Below are positions 5,700-5,701 of a DNA stretch of 5,701 nt, in pieces. Source of the DNA: Chloroflexota bacterium (GTDB lineage Bacteria > Chloroflexota > Limnocylindria > Limnocylindrales > CSP1-4); the NCBI GenBank assembly GCA_013695505.1, contig JACDAH010000541.1:1-5701 (forward strand), written 5' to 3'. The position numbers were made by a program, and so were the translations under genes. Below the pieces are notes generated by a model, which saw only the letters and a program-made list of their open reading frames with translations, was not told where the DNA came from and did no database searches. Within the stretch, counting starts at the first letter, position 1. Each line of letters opens with the position of its first letter.

Positions 5700-5701
5700 A
5701 C

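Larger units (their letters stand above)
5035..5701. other. About 670 bp without a convincing gene, with a hairpin series and a terminator
   Basis: No frame shows family features. Structures in order are hairpin GGTGC/GCACC (5079-5094), GTGTCG/CGACAC (5097-5114), the UUCG hairpin (5142-5157), CGAAC/GTTCG (5168-5183), GGCCGCG/CGCGGCC (5232-5257), ACGGTC/GACCGT (5262-5281), CTGCC/GGCAG (5305-5318), a terminator (5436-5478), the palindrome CACGCGCGTG (5485-5494) and GCGATCG/CGATCGC (5619-5637). Two ribosome binding site-like words occur near the end, AAGGAGG (5548-5554) with no good start behind it, and AAGGAG (5694-5699). Confidence 0.5.

Noticed and set aside
5569..5701. Plus frame open to the right edge after AAGGAGG (5548-5554), starting GTG 5569 or ATG 5590
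   Set aside because: Spacing to the start is too long for that site, the peptide is Arg/His/Ser noise, and the better ribosome binding site at 5694-5699 points to a gene starting outside the window.

Overview
The window is GC-rich with strong G/C bias at third codon positions, a GTG start and tightly packed plus-strand genes. A (ATPAPT)n linker leads into a secreted-type beta-helix protein. This composition fits Chloroflexota or Actinomycetota (an environmental lineage is likely), but nothing here fixes the taxon.

Layout. (1) Bases 1-1385 hold the 3' part of a right-handed parallel beta-helix protein, open at the left edge and followed by a 13-bp hairpin that looks like an intrinsic terminator (1405-1440). 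(2) Bases 1596-3768 hold an intact cysD-cysN pair, the two subunits of ATP sulfurylase, separated by one base. They make adenosine 5'-phosphosulfate from sulfate and ATP, driven by GTP. A 27-codon ORF overlaps the cysN stop by ATGA but ends at once, so the expected next operon gene (for example an APS kinase, PAPS reductase or sulfotransferase) is not visible. (3) Bases 3849-4343 have no convincing gene. They are rich in inverted repeats and carry one copy of an approximately 63-bp two-hairpin element. (4) Bases 4344-5034 hold a protein-like gene of unknown function whose reading frame is broken twice; each break would be repaired by one extra base. Its product seems to contain two copies of one small beta-rich domain. 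(5) Bases 5035-5701 have no convincing gene. They start with a second copy of the two-hairpin element, continue through a run of hairpins including a perfect C(UUCG)G tetraloop hairpin, and reach a strong terminator at 5436-5478. The window ends on a good Shine-Dalgarno sequence (5694-5699), so a plus-strand gene probably starts just outside.

The best candidate for something undescribed is the pair of related two-hairpin elements (4197-4259 and 5073-5136) on either side of the frame-broken gene, together with the hairpin-rich, terminator-ended segment that follows the second copy. The rest is ordinary: sulfate activation genes beside a surface or secreted beta-helix protein.
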